Assembly: GCF_048060095.1 (NCBI RefSeq)
Contig: NZ_JBLUOA010000007.1
Coordinates: 1 to 64,000 of the forward strand
Direction of reading: 5' to 3'
DNA from: JBLUOA01 sp048060095
GTDB taxonomy: Bacteria; Pseudomonadota; Alphaproteobacteria; Rhodobacterales; Rhodobacteraceae
DNA: 64,000 nucleotides
Shown: positions 1 through 8,308 of the stretch, one piece after another
Layout of the letters: every line of letters begins with the position of its first letter
Position numbering within the stretch: position 1 is the stretch's first letter
Program-made: the position numbers and the translations under genes
Notes under the pieces: generated by a model
Database searches by the model: none
What the model saw: only the letters and a program-made list of their open reading frames with translations
Told to the model about the DNA's origin: nothing

Positions 1-1
1 A

Positions 2-61
2 CTCTATGATCCAACCGAATGCTGGAACTACTTCAAGGCTGCCGGGTATGCCTCAAGTTAA
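2..61 (+). mobile_element. 3' end of an IS630-family transposase gene (partial)
   Basis: The first 60 bases read in frame 2 as LYDPTECWNYFKAAGYASS followed by TAA. This resembles the usual end of IS630-family transposases, which finish in a D/E-C-x-NYF-x(3)-GY motif. Only about 19 codons are inside the window; the rest of the element lies to the left. A TA dinucleotide at 75-76, IS630's usual target, sits where the neighbouring reading frame stops matching its family, so the element end is probably there. The family call rests on a short motif. Confidence 0.6.
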
Positions 62-62
62 T

Positions 63-317
63 TTAGAAACGCTTTAGAATTCCGGCCGGGTTGCCTCCCA
101 GATTCTCGACAATTGCTTCGAAATGTGCACTGTCTTCTGCTGCACCCGGATCGAGAATGAACCGACCGTCAGGTGTATCAATGATGTCGCTGTTCGTCCC
201 GTGATAGGTCATCTTCCCTGGATTGCTCGCAACGATCCTCAGGATTCCCTCGGCCACCTGTTCTGCACGCGCGCGACACGGTTCCGGCTCTGTGTGAAAC
301 ATGCTGCGTTTTGTCAT
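63..317 (-). pseudogene. Metallo-beta-lactamase-fold hydrolase, N-terminal fragment cut by an IS element
   Basis: From ATG 317 the product reads as the N-terminal end of an MBL-fold hydrolase. It has the stretch NPGKMTYHGTNSDIID (family: NPGPMTxxGTNTYL), then FILDPGAAEDSAHFEAI (family: VIDPGPxDxxHLxAI) and GGNPAGIL. Family members continue directly into the metal-binding HTHxDH motif. Here the frame instead gives KRF and a stop where the IS630 end begins. The zinc-binding core is therefore lost and the fragment cannot be an active hydrolase. A longer upstream extension of the frame to 446 is possible, but it lacks family-like sequence. The upstream ribosome site is weak. Confidence 0.65.
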
Positions 318-406
318 TGAATACGACCACTTTCTGACAGTGAAAAGTCTGGGACTTGCAAAGCCGCCGTTTGCTTTTGCATAGCTTTGGAAGCCTCGGG
401 CTGGCG

Positions 407-434
407 TCCAGCGCCGGTCAGAACCGGCGCTGGA
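407..434 (-). terminator. Perfect 12-bp hairpin after bioY
   Basis: The arms TCCAGCGCCGGT (407-418) and ACCGGCGCTGGA (423-434) are perfectly complementary around the four-base loop CAGA. The hairpin lies 23 bp beyond the bioY stop on the transcribed strand. No clear U-tract follows, so it may act as a terminator needing help or as a 3'-end stabiliser for the six-gene operon. Confidence 0.5.
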
Positions 435-456
435 ACAAGGCAACAAAGCCCAGCAG

Positions 457-1023
457 TCAAGCGTGACCCCGATTATGGAAACCTGTATACAGCACTACAG
501 CAATTGCTGCCTTCGTCAGGTCTCCAAGCAGGAACGGGTAAAGCCCGGCGTTCAGCAATTTTTCGCCATAGCCGACAAAGCCACCCAACCAGAATAGCCC
601 TGCGCAATACATAAGTATCGAACCGGAGAGGACCGCTACAGATGCTCTGATTGAAGGCGGAAGCCCTGCCAGCTTTTGAACCATCCATCCTGCAGCCGCC
701 GCCGCGAGCGCAAACCCAATCAAGAATCCGCCAGTGGGACCCGCAAAATAGGCCAGACCCGCCGGTGCGGGAGGCGTGCCAGCAAAAACCGGCAGGCCAA
801 ACAGACCTTCCAGAAGGTATGCAACAACAACTAGACTACTGCGCACCGGCCCCAGGAAAAGGCCGAGACCCAACACCACCAGGGTTTGTGTTGACATCGG
901 TACCGGGTAGAACGGCACCGCGATTTTGGCGGATAGTGTCAGAAGTATTGTGCCGATGAGTATTATTGAGATCTCTCGGGTCAGTCTTGCGAATGGTTGG
1001 CGTTGAGTGGCTTCCAAATTCAT
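457..1023 (-). CDS. bioY: BioY family biotin transporter substrate-binding membrane protein
   Basis: This 188-residue, very hydrophobic protein matches BioY, the S-component that binds and imports biotin through the cytoplasmic membrane. Typical features are an early KIAVPFYPVPMSTQTLVV segment, the LEGLFGLPVFAG loop, the GPTGGFLIGF segment, and about six membrane helices. The ATG at 1023 is chosen because family similarity begins right after it, although the frame stays open further upstream. The gene follows the dehydrogenase stop by 49 bp and ends the operon that begins with tetR at 7273. That position fits its job: the operon encodes a biotin-dependent carboxylase, and two more lie within 40 kb. 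No bioMN energising genes are seen, so it would work alone or with a distant ECF module. Confidence 0.93.
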   Translation of the reverse strand: MNLEATQRQPFARLTREISIILIGTILLTLSAKIAVPFYPVPMSTQTLVVLGLGLFLGPVRSSLVVVAYLLEGLFGLPVFAGTPPAPAGLAYFAGPTGGFLIGFALAAAAAGWMVQKLAGLPPSIRASVAVLSGSILMYCAGLFWLGGFVGYGEKLLNAGLYPFLLGDLTKAAIAVVLYTGFHNRGHA

Positions 1024-1072
1024 CTGTTTCGTCCTTGTTTCTGTAGATCGTCGATTTGCCGGATGGGTAAGC

Positions 1073-2239
1073 TCACATGCGCTTGGCGACTTCTTCCAAC
1101 ATGACCTCGCTCGCCCCGCCGCCGATGGCCTGTACACGGGCATCGCGCGACATGCGTTCAACCGGGGTTTCGCGCATATAGCCCATGCCGCCGTGAAACT
1201 GGACGCAGTCGTAGAGCACGCGGTTTACCAGTTCGCCGCAATAGGCCTTGACCATCGAGACCTCCTTCACGCAATCGTGGCCCGCCGCGTCCAGACCTGC
1301 GGCATGATAGACCAGCTGCCGTCCCGCCGCGATCCTCGTCTGGCAGTCTGCCAGCCGCTGGCGCACCACCTGCTTTTCCCATAGAACACCGCCAAAGGCC
1401 TTGCGCTGCTTGACGTATTCCACTGTCATGTCCAGCGCGGATTGCGCTTCGGCACAGGCCATCGCACCCAGCACGATGCGTTCGTTCTGGAAGTTCTTCA
1501 TCACCGAATAGAAGCCGCGGTTGACCTCGCCCAAAACGTTTTCGGCCGGGATGCGGACATCTTCGAAGATCAGCTCGGCAGTGTCCGAGCACAGCCAGCC
1601 GGTCTTGTTCAGCGCCCGACCGACCGAAAAGCCCGGCGTACCCTTTTCGATCGCGAACATGGTGATCCCGCGGGAACCCTTTGCATCGGGATCGGTCTTG
1701 GCACCGACAAAGTAGAGGTCGCCATGCACGCCGTTTGTGATGAACATCTTGGTGCCGTTCAGCACCCAGTCCGACCCGTCCTGCACCGCGCGGGTACGCA
1801 TGCCAGCCACGTCCGATCCTGCGCCCGGTTCAGTCACGGCCACGGCGGTGATCTTTTCGCCCGATACGATCGATGGCATCCAGCGCGCCTTCTGTTCCGG
1901 CGTGCCGGCATTTTCCAGATGCGGCGAGGCCATATCGGTATGGACCAGTACCGTGGCCGAGAACCCGCCGAAGGTAGACCGCCCAACCTCTTCGGCCAGT
2001 ACCACGCTGGACACCACGTCCAGCCCCGCACCCCCATATTGTTTGTCATAGCGCATCCCCAGCACGCCGAGATCGCCCATCCGGCGCAGCACGTCACGGG
2101 GCACCATGCCCTCCTCTTCCCAGGGCTCCGCCTTAGCGGTCACTTCGGTTTCAATGAACCGGCGCAGCTGGTCGCGGATCATGTTGAGGTCTTCGTTGAA
2201 CGGGCCGGTGGCCGCGGTGATGGTGTCTTGTCTGGTCAT
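1073..2239 (-). CDS. Acyl-CoA dehydrogenase, long-chain (LCAD)-like
   Basis: This 388-residue flavoprotein of the acyl-CoA dehydrogenase family forms the 2,3-double bond of an acyl-CoA and passes electrons to ETF. The FAD/substrate motif AVTEPGAGSD lies near residue 140. The LCAD-like blocks VKQRKAFG and YDCVQFHGGMGYM are present. The likely catalytic base is Glu253 in QNERIV, the position used by LCAD and isovaleryl-CoA dehydrogenase; the MCAD-type Glu near the C terminus is Gly (IGGGASEV). The ATG at 2239 overlaps the upstream stop as ATGA and has a good GGAGGA site. In this operon it would make the 3-methyl-2-enoyl-CoA that the carboxylase needs, like LiuA or AtuD. The exact chain is unknown. 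Confidence 0.88.
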   Translation of the reverse strand: MTRQDTITAATGPFNEDLNMIRDQLRRFIETEVTAKAEPWEEEGMVPRDVLRRMGDLGVLGMRYDKQYGGAGLDVVSSVVLAEEVGRSTFGGFSATVLVHTDMASPHLENAGTPEQKARWMPSIVSGEKITAVAVTEPGAGSDVAGMRTRAVQDGSDWVLNGTKMFITNGVHGDLYFVGAKTDPDAKGSRGITMFAIEKGTPGFSVGRALNKTGWLCSDTAELIFEDVRIPAENVLGEVNRGFYSVMKNFQNERIVLGAMACAEAQSALDMTVEYVKQRKAFGGVLWEKQVVRQRLADCQTRIAAGRQLVYHAAGLDAAGHDCVKEVSMVKAYCGELVNRVLYDCVQFHGGMGYMRETPVERMSRDARVQAIGGGASEVMLEEVAKRM

Positions 2240-4239
2240 GTGTTTTCCTCCGGGTCGAGTTTGATAAGTGGGGCGTGCCCGGCGACCGTATCGCCTGGTG
2301 CACAATAGATTTCTGTCACCACGCCCGCGACCGGCGCGGGCAGGCTTTGCAAGAGCTTCATGGCCTCCAGCACCACCAGCGTGTCACCGGCTTCGACGCG
2401 GTCGCCGAGCGCGACACGTACCTCGGCAACGGCGCCGGGCATGGGCGCCGACAACATGTCAGCGCCGCCAGATCCGCCGGTGGCACGTTGCAGATGCTGA
2501 TCTTCCAGCGTACGCAGGTCTGTCGCAGTCATTCCGGCAGGGGTTTGCAGGTGCACCCGCCAGTGACCCGGCGCGCGCACGACATGGGCGATGCGCGAAA
2601 ACGGAACGCCGTCGATGCGTCCGCTCAGACGGTCTCCGGTCAAGGTGACTGTTTCGGTTGTGATGTTCTGGCCGTCTGGCAATTTGGCGGTTAGCCCCGC
2701 TCCGGCTTGGGTCACGCGGATCGGATCTTCCTCGGATGCGCTCCAATAGAACGCAGCGCCGGGCAGTCCCGCAGGGGCCGTGAGCCGCCAAGATCCAAGG
2801 CTGTCCCAAGGCGATGCGCCTGCCGGAGTGAGGTGCAGATGCAGCGCCATGGCGGCGAGGCCCGCGTCCTCGGCTTTGGGCGTCGGTTCTGCCCAGCCAT
2901 CCGGGAACAACTCGGCAAGGCCCGAGGTATGATGCTGGAAGGCATGAAAATCAGGATGGTTCAACAGCGCCCGCTGATAAGACAGGTTCAACCCGACGCC
3001 GCCCACCACAAAGGCATCAATCGCAGCAATGGCCTGACGGATTGCCCCCGCCCTGTCCGGCGCATGGGTGATCAATTTGGCCAACATCGAATCGTAATGG
3101 TGGCTGACGATTGACCCAGCCGCGACGCCGCTATCGAGCCGCATGCCAGCAGGCGGCGCCCAAAGGGTGATCTTGCCGGTTTCGGGGCGGAAATTCTCGG
3201 CGGGGTTCTCGGCGGCGATGCGCACTTCGATGGCGTGGCCGTTAAACTGCACATCCGATTGCGCCAATGTCAGGGTCTCGCCCCGCGCGATACGCAACTG
3301 CCATTCGACCAGATCAATGCCGGTGATGGCCTCGGTCACCGGATGTTCCACCTGAAGGCGGGTGTTCATCTCAAGGAAGTAATACTCGCAGCGCTCGGAG
3401 TCATAAAGATACTCAACCGTCCCAGCGGACCGATAACCTATCGCCTGCGCCAGTCGCACAGATGCTGCGCGCATTTCGTCGCGAAGGGCCTCGGGAAGAT
3501 CGGCAGCAGGGGCTTCTTCGATCAGCTTCTGATGATTGCGTTGAAGCGAACAGTCGCGGTCACCGAGGTGCAGGACATTGCCATGGCTGTCGCCGAACAC
3601 TTGCACTTCGACATGCCGCGCACGAGGCGCGTAGCGCTCAAGGAACACTGCGGGATCGCCGAAGGCACCTTGCGCTTCGGCCCGGGCAGATGCGATTGCT
3701 TCAGACGCGCCGCTCAGATCAGAAACAAGCCGCATGCCGCGCCCGCCCCCACCGGCGCTGGCCTTAACCAGAAACGGGGTGCCAAGCATGCGCGCCTCTT
3801 CCAGCAATCGTGCGTCGGACTGATCTTCGCCGCGATAGCCGGGCAGCACAGGAACTCCCGCATCCTCGGCGGCGGCCTTGGCTTCGATCTTGCTTCCCAT
3901 CCGTGCGATTGCAGCGGCAGAAGGCCCGATGAACACAAGGCCCGCCGCCTCGACCGCTGCGGCGAAACCGGAATTTTCCGACAAGAAGCCATAGCCCGGA
4001 TGCACTGCCCCTGAGCCGGTCGCGCGCGCGGCGTCCAGAATGGCCTCGACGTTCAGGTAGCTGTCCGCAGGCGCGGCCCCGCCGATACAGACGGCGTGAT
4101 CGGCCTCCGCCACGAAGGGCGCTTCGCGGTCTGCATCCGAAAACACTGCCACGCTTTCCAATCCCAGCTTGCGGCACCCGCGCTGGATGCGCCGGGCAAT
4201 CTCGCCCCGGTTGGCGATCAGAACGCGGGCGAAGCTCAT
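2236..4239 (-). CDS. Acyl-CoA carboxylase alpha subunit (biotin carboxylase plus biotin carrier), 3-methylcrotonyl-CoA type
   Basis: This 667-residue subunit carries the N-terminal biotin carboxylase with ANRGEIA, the ATP-grasp glycine loop KASAGGGGRGM near residue 160, and EMNTRLQVEHPVTE near 290. A linker/BT region follows. The C-terminal carrier domain has the biotin-accepting lysine in VLEAMKL. It carboxylates its own biotin using ATP and bicarbonate, and the beta subunit at 5041-6639 then transfers the carboxyl group. The ATG at 4239 overlaps the hydratase stop as ATGA; an in-frame ATG 12 bp upstream is less likely. With the neighbouring hydratase and dehydrogenase this is a liu/atu-type arrangement (leucine or acyclic-terpene catabolism). 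Confidence 0.92.
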   Translation of the reverse strand: MSFARVLIANRGEIARRIQRGCRKLGLESVAVFSDADREAPFVAEADHAVCIGGAAPADSYLNVEAILDAARATGSGAVHPGYGFLSENSGFAAAVEAAGLVFIGPSAAAIARMGSKIEAKAAAEDAGVPVLPGYRGEDQSDARLLEEARMLGTPFLVKASAGGGGRGMRLVSDLSGASEAIASARAEAQGAFGDPAVFLERYAPRARHVEVQVFGDSHGNVLHLGDRDCSLQRNHQKLIEEAPAADLPEALRDEMRAASVRLAQAIGYRSAGTVEYLYDSERCEYYFLEMNTRLQVEHPVTEAITGIDLVEWQLRIARGETLTLAQSDVQFNGHAIEVRIAAENPAENFRPETGKITLWAPPAGMRLDSGVAAGSIVSHHYDSMLAKLITHAPDRAGAIRQAIAAIDAFVVGGVGLNLSYQRALLNHPDFHAFQHHTSGLAELFPDGWAEPTPKAEDAGLAAMALHLHLTPAGASPWDSLGSWRLTAPAGLPGAAFYWSASEEDPIRVTQAGAGLTAKLPDGQNITTETVTLTGDRLSGRIDGVPFSRIAHVVRAPGHWRVHLQTPAGMTATDLRTLEDQHLQRATGGSGGADMLSAPMPGAVAEVRVALGDRVEAGDTLVVLEAMKLLQSLPAPVAGVVTEIYCAPGDTVAGHAPLIKLDPEENT

Positions 4240-5030
4240 TTCACCCGCCATGACGGAATGTCCTTGTCAATGAAGCTATTGATGCCCTCGATACCTTCCT
4301 CAGTCTCCCACGCATCGGCTAGCCGGTCGGCGGTGTAGATCATATTGGTCTCCAGATCGTGCGATGCGACATAGGCGATCAGCGCCTTGGTATCGGCCAC
4401 TGCACCCGGCGCAGCCTGAAGGTGATCGTGCACCACACGGTCCACCACGGCGTCCAGACCGTCGGGCGCGACAACTTCCGTCAATAGTCCAATCCTCTCG
4501 GCGCGGGCCGTGTCGAACAACGCGCCCGACAGCATGGTTTCACGCGAATGCACCTTGCCGATGCGGGCCACCACGTAAGGCGATATATTCGCGGGCAGCA
4601 GGCCCAGTTTGACCTCGGTTAGACCGAAGCGCGCGCCTTCGGCACCGACGGTGTAGTCGCAGACGGAGATCATACCGACACCGCCACCATAGGCTGGGCC
4701 GTTGATCCGCCCGATCAAGGGCTTGGGCAGCGTGTCAAGACGGCGCAAAAGCCGTGCCAAGGTAGCGCTTTGTTCGACCCGCTCGGCGCGGCTTTTCTCG
4801 ACATTCGAAGCGAACCAGTTGAAATCGCCGCCTGCACAGAAGCTTTTTCCTATGCCGGTCAGGACCACGATCCGCACACTTTCATCCGCGGCCAACTTCT
4901 GGGCCGCGTCGTAAAGCTCGGCGATCAGCGTGCCGTTCAGCGCGTTGTGCTTGTCCGGGCGGTTGAGCGCGACAGTGGCAACTCCTCGCGCATCGGTTTC
5001 GACAAGGATGGTTTGATAAGTGGTCGACAT
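4236..5030 (-). CDS. Enoyl-CoA hydratase family, methylglutaconyl-CoA hydratase-like
   Basis: This 264-residue crotonase has the first oxyanion-hole stretch SFCAGGDFNW, the GPAYGGGVGM glycine turn, and the block LTEVKLGLLPANISPYVV. ISPYVV is typical of methylglutaconyl-CoA hydratases (LiuC/AUH type). Glu in LTEVKLG is the likely catalytic acid/base; the other crotonase Glu position in the helix after the glycine turn is not Glu. It lies between the two carboxylase subunits, overlapping alpha by 4 bp. The expected role is hydration of the carboxylated product (a 3-methylglutaconyl-CoA or longer homologue) to a 3-hydroxy-3-methylglutaryl-type ester. Confidence 0.87.
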   Translation of the reverse strand: MSTTYQTILVETDARGVATVALNRPDKHNALNGTLIAELYDAAQKLAADESVRIVVLTGIGKSFCAGGDFNWFASNVEKSRAERVEQSATLARLLRRLDTLPKPLIGRINGPAYGGGVGMISVCDYTVGAEGARFGLTEVKLGLLPANISPYVVARIGKVHSRETMLSGALFDTARAERIGLLTEVVAPDGLDAVVDRVVHDHLQAAPGAVADTKALIAYVASHDLETNMIYTADRLADAWETEEGIEGINSFIDKDIPSWRVK

Positions 5031-5040
5031 GGCGTCGGCC

Positions 5041-6639
5041 TCACATTCTGAAAACAGGCGTATGACGACCGACTTCGGGCACCGACGTCACAATGGCCAG
5101 ACACAGGCCAAGGATATCGCGGGTTTGCGCGGGTTCGATCAGCCCGTCATCCCAAAGCCGCGAGGTGGCATAATAGGGATCGGATTGTTCACCATACTGG
5201 GCGCGCACCTGCTCTTCGATCAGCTTCATGTCGGCCTCCATTTTGTCTGGGTCACCCCCCTTCTGGCGGCGCAGTTCCAGCATCACATTGGTGGCGATGT
5301 CGGCGGACATGGTAGCCAATTCTGCCGTTGGCCAGGCAAAGAGAAAATTCGGAGCGAAACCCCGTCCACACATGCCGTAATTTCCCGCCCCGTATGAGCC
5401 CCCCAGCAAAACCGACAGGCGCGGCACCTTGGCCACCGACATGGCATAGACCAGCTTGGCACTGTCTTTGGCGATACCACCGCGTTCGGCGTCGGTGCCG
5501 ACCATGAAACCGGAAATGTTGTGCAGGAAAACAAGCGGGATGTTCCGCTGATCGCACATGGATACGAATTGCGCGCCCTTGAGCGAGCTTTCGGACAGAA
5601 GCGCCCCGTTGTTGGCCAGAATACCCACGCGATAGCCGTGGATCCGTGCCGTGCCGCAAACCAATGTTTCACCCCATCCGGGCTTGAACTCGCGGAATTC
5701 GCCGGCGTCGATCATGCGCAGCAGAACCTCGCGCATGTCGTAGGGCTCCTTGCGGTCGGCGCTGATGACGCCAAGCAGCTCGGACGGATCACGCGCAGGC
5801 GGCTGGGGCACCTCGTCTGCCTGAATCGGGCGCGACTGACCAAGCTCGGCCACAATGTCGCGCATCAGTGCGAGCGCGTGGTGCTCGTCCTCGGCCAGGT
5901 GGTCGGATACGCCGGAGACACGCGAATGCATCTCGGCCCCGCCCAGCGTTTCGCCATCGACCTCTTCGTTGATCGCCACCTTGACAATCGACGGCCCGCC
6001 CAGATGGATGCGCGCGTTGCCGCGCACCATGATGACCTCGTCCGACAGGGCGGGAATATAGGCCCCGCCCGCCGTGCAGCCGCCGAACACGGCCGAGATC
6101 TGCGGAAGACCGCTGGCCGACATGTTGGTCTGGCGATAGAAGGAATTGCCGAAATGGCGAGCATCGGGGAAGACCCTGTCCTGTTCAGGCAGATAGGCCC
6201 CGCCGCAGTCCACCAGATAGAGGCAGGGCAACCGGTTTTCCGCCGCGATTTCCTGGGCGCGAATGTGTTTCTGCACGGTTTCGTGATAGAAAGAACCACC
6301 CTTCACTGTCGCATCGTTGGCGATCACAACGCAGGGCAGCCCGTGGACGATCCCAATACCGGTCACGATCCCCGCACCGGGCACCTCGCCTCCGTATTGA
6401 CCGTAGGCGGCAAGCGACGACAGCTCAAGAAACGCAGTGCCCGGATCCACCAGCAGGTTGATCCGTTCGCGAACCAACAGCTTGCTGCGCTTGCGATGCC
6501 GCGCGACCATGTCGGGACGGCCGCCAGCCGTTGCTTCGGCGATCCGCGCGCGCAGCGTTTCGACGCGCTCGCTTTGTGCGGCGTGGTTGAGGGTGTAGGT
6601 CTCTGATGCGGTCAGCACCGCTGTTTCAAGACGTGCCAT
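5041..6639 (-). CDS. Acyl-CoA carboxylase beta subunit (carboxyltransferase), 3-methylcrotonyl-CoA type
   Basis: This 532-residue carboxyltransferase has two crotonase-like halves. Visible blocks are NDATVKGGSFYHETVQKH, CTAGGAYIPALSD, HNISGFMVGTDAE and SYGAGNYGMCGRGF, all characteristic of the branch that carboxylates the gamma carbon of a 3-methyl-2-enoyl-CoA. Residue 163 is Phe in RHFGNSF; the carboxylase at 10489-12096 has Gly at the aligned position. The ATG at 6639 begins 5 bp before the tetR stop and family similarity starts there, so a longer upstream frame is rejected. Partner of the alpha subunit at 2236-4239; a 3-methylcrotonyl-CoA-like substrate is the best guess. Confidence 0.92.
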   Translation of the reverse strand: MARLETAVLTASETYTLNHAAQSERVETLRARIAEATAGGRPDMVARHRKRSKLLVRERINLLVDPGTAFLELSSLAAYGQYGGEVPGAGIVTGIGIVHGLPCVVIANDATVKGGSFYHETVQKHIRAQEIAAENRLPCLYLVDCGGAYLPEQDRVFPDARHFGNSFYRQTNMSASGLPQISAVFGGCTAGGAYIPALSDEVIMVRGNARIHLGGPSIVKVAINEEVDGETLGGAEMHSRVSGVSDHLAEDEHHALALMRDIVAELGQSRPIQADEVPQPPARDPSELLGVISADRKEPYDMREVLLRMIDAGEFREFKPGWGETLVCGTARIHGYRVGILANNGALLSESSLKGAQFVSMCDQRNIPLVFLHNISGFMVGTDAERGGIAKDSAKLVYAMSVAKVPRLSVLLGGSYGAGNYGMCGRGFAPNFLFAWPTAELATMSADIATNVMLELRRQKGGDPDKMEADMKLIEEQVRAQYGEQSDPYYATSRLWDDGLIEPAQTRDILGLCLAIVTSVPEVGRHTPVFRM

Positions 6640-6643
6640 GAAG

Positions 6644-7273
6644 TCAGGTATCCTGTCTTTGGAGTATCCCGTTGAGGAACACATCGGCATAGGTGTGTGA
6701 CAACGCATCGGCGCTACCGCGGTCCGGGTCGAACCAATCGAGCGTGGCGTTCAATGTACCGATCAGCATCAGGCGCAGGCGGCGGATATCGACGTCTTGC
6801 TTCAGCGTGCCGTCTTTCTTAAGCTGGGACAGAAGACTGTCCCACTCGGCCTCATAGGCCCGTCGCGTGGGCAAGTTGGCATCCCGCACGGATTGCGGCA
6901 CCTGCCCGAAAATACGCACATTCGCCGACGTATAATCGCTCACATCAAGAAGCGCGCGCAGATGCGCCCGGATCGCGGCGCGCAGTACCGTTTCGCCGTC
7001 GGTATCGGCTGGCAGATCGGTGATGGCGTCTCTCATGCTCGCGTGAACGACTCGAATCCCTGCATCAAGAACGGCCACGACGATCTCGTCCTTGGAACCG
7101 AAATGATAGTATATGCTACCCGCCTTGATCCCGGCGGCCTCGGCAATTTTTCGGAGCGAAACGGACCCGTAGCCTTGTTCGCGGAAAAGCCGCGCGGCAA
7201 TGTCGAGCACCCCGTCCCGTCCGACTGCGCTGCGCGATGTCTCGTTGACTTTGCTTGCCGTGTTTTGTGCCAT
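6644..7273 (-). CDS. TetR/AcrR family transcriptional regulator
   Basis: This 209-residue TetR repressor has an N-terminal HTH at about residues 22-65, with VSLRKIAEAAGIKAGSIYYHFGSKDEIV. The all-alpha ligand domain carries VSDYTSANVRIFG and LNATLDWFDP, both echoed in each half of the tandem TetR at 21828-23159, so these proteins are close relatives. The ligand is presumably an acyl-CoA (inference). It is the first gene of the carboxylase/bioY operon, and a CTAACG-AC-CGTTAG palindrome lies 27-42 bp upstream, pointing to autoregulation. The start codon has only a weak ribosome site. Confidence 0.92.
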   Translation of the reverse strand: MAQNTASKVNETSRSAVGRDGVLDIAARLFREQGYGSVSLRKIAEAAGIKAGSIYYHFGSKDEIVVAVLDAGIRVVHASMRDAITDLPADTDGETVLRAAIRAHLRALLDVSDYTSANVRIFGQVPQSVRDANLPTRRAYEAEWDSLLSQLKKDGTLKQDVDIRRLRLMLIGTLNATLDWFDPDRGSADALSHTYADVFLNGILQRQDT

Positions 7274-7299
7274 AGATCTTCGTTTCGCCCCAACGTCTA

Positions 7300-7315
7300 A
7301 CTAACGACCGTTAGG
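7300..7315. promoter_or_regulatory. Palindromic operator upstream of tetR
   Basis: ACTAACGACCGTTAGG contains a perfect CTAACG-AC-CGTTAG inverted repeat. Read on the minus strand it sits between TTGCGT and TTAGTT hexamers 17 bp apart, a plausible -35/-10 pair for the tetR operon. It differs from the other island sites by CG in place of CA next to the centre, so it may be the TetR's own variant. Confidence 0.65.
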
Positions 7316-7419
7316 TGAATAACGCAAGTGAGTCAATCGTCGTGATCGTGCCAGATTAGAGTTTGCGTGAAATTCCGCATGGGCGACCGCCATGAGGCCG
7401 CCCAGACATTAATGTGCTT

Positions 7420-7446
7420 GCCTGGACCCCGTCATCGGGTCCGGGC
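7420..7446 (-). terminator. Hairpin after the SDR gene
   Basis: GCCTGGACCC (7420-7429) and GGGTCCGGGC (7437-7446) form a 10-bp stem with one G-U pair and a seven-base loop. It begins 8 bp past the SDR stop at 7454. There is no strong U-tract. A second, imperfect GC-rich inverted repeat lies at 7381-7403. Confidence 0.45.
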
Positions 7447-7453
7447 AAATGCC

Positions 7454-8284
7454 TTAGATCACGAAGCCGCCACCGCAGATGATGTGCTGGCCCGAGATGA
7501 AGTTCGATTCGGGTGAGCAGAACAGATAGACAGCACCAGCAGCCTCTTCTGGAGTACCGACCCGACCCAGCGGGATCATGCGCTCCATCTGGGACAGAAG
7601 ATCAGGGTTGACGCCGACCTTGATCTCTTTTTCCTCGACCTTGATCGTGCTGTCACCGTCCGCGCTGCCCTCCGTCAGACGGGTGCGGATCGGGCCGAAG
7701 GCCACGGCATTGACGTTGACCTTGTAGCGGCCCCATTCCTTGGCCATCGTCCGGGTGACACCCAGTATGCCGGCCTTGGCGGCGGAATAGTTGATCTGCC
7801 CCGCGTTACCGCCAGTGCCGGCGATAGACGAAATGTTCACCACTTTGCGGAACACTTCCTTTCCGGCGGCGGCCTCTTCCTTGGCCTTGGCGCTGATTAC
7901 CGGCTGGGCGGCGCGCAGGATCTTGAAGGGCGCGGTCATGTGAACGTCGATGATCGCCTGCCACTGCTCGTCGGTCATCTTCTGAACGACGCTGTCCCAG
8001 GTGTAGCCGGCGTTGTTCACGATGATGTCGAGTCCTCCGAAGCTGTCGACGCCCGTCTTGATGAACCGTTCGGCAAAACCGTCTTCGGTCACGCTGCCGG
8101 CGCAGACCACCGCTTCGCCGCCAGCGGCGCGGATAGCTTCAGCGGCTTCATTGGCCGGGTCGGCGTCCAGATCGTTGACCACTACCCGGGCCCCTTCCGA
8201 GGCCAGTTTGAGTGCGATTTCGCGGCCAATGCCTCGGCCCGAACCCGAGACCAGGGCAACACGCCCGTCGAGTTTTCCAGTCAT
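7454..8284 (-). CDS. SDR family oxidoreductase (3-hydroxyacyl-CoA dehydrogenase-like)
   Basis: This 276-residue classical short-chain dehydrogenase has the cofactor loop SGSGRGIG near residue 14, VNNAG near 90, and the catalytic set Ser in NISSIAG, Tyr and Lys in YSAAK. The C-terminal ISGQHIICGGG block is typical. An insert (AKAKEEAAAGKEVF) before the catalytic Ser is longer than usual. It follows the SCP2 thiolase by 24 bp, so the pair probably oxidises a 3-hydroxyacyl-CoA and then cleaves the 3-keto product, the last two steps of one beta-oxidation round. Substrate unknown. Confidence 0.85.
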   Translation of the reverse strand: MTGKLDGRVALVSGSGRGIGREIALKLASEGARVVVNDLDADPANEAAEAIRAAGGEAVVCAGSVTEDGFAERFIKTGVDSFGGLDIIVNNAGYTWDSVVQKMTDEQWQAIIDVHMTAPFKILRAAQPVISAKAKEEAAAGKEVFRKVVNISSIAGTGGNAGQINYSAAKAGILGVTRTMAKEWGRYKVNVNAVAFGPIRTRLTEGSADGDSTIKVEEKEIKVGVNPDLLSQMERMIPLGRVGTPEEAAGAVYLFCSPESNFISGQHIICGGGFVI

Positions 8285-8308
8285 ATTAATTCCTCCCGAA
8301 AGGCGCTA

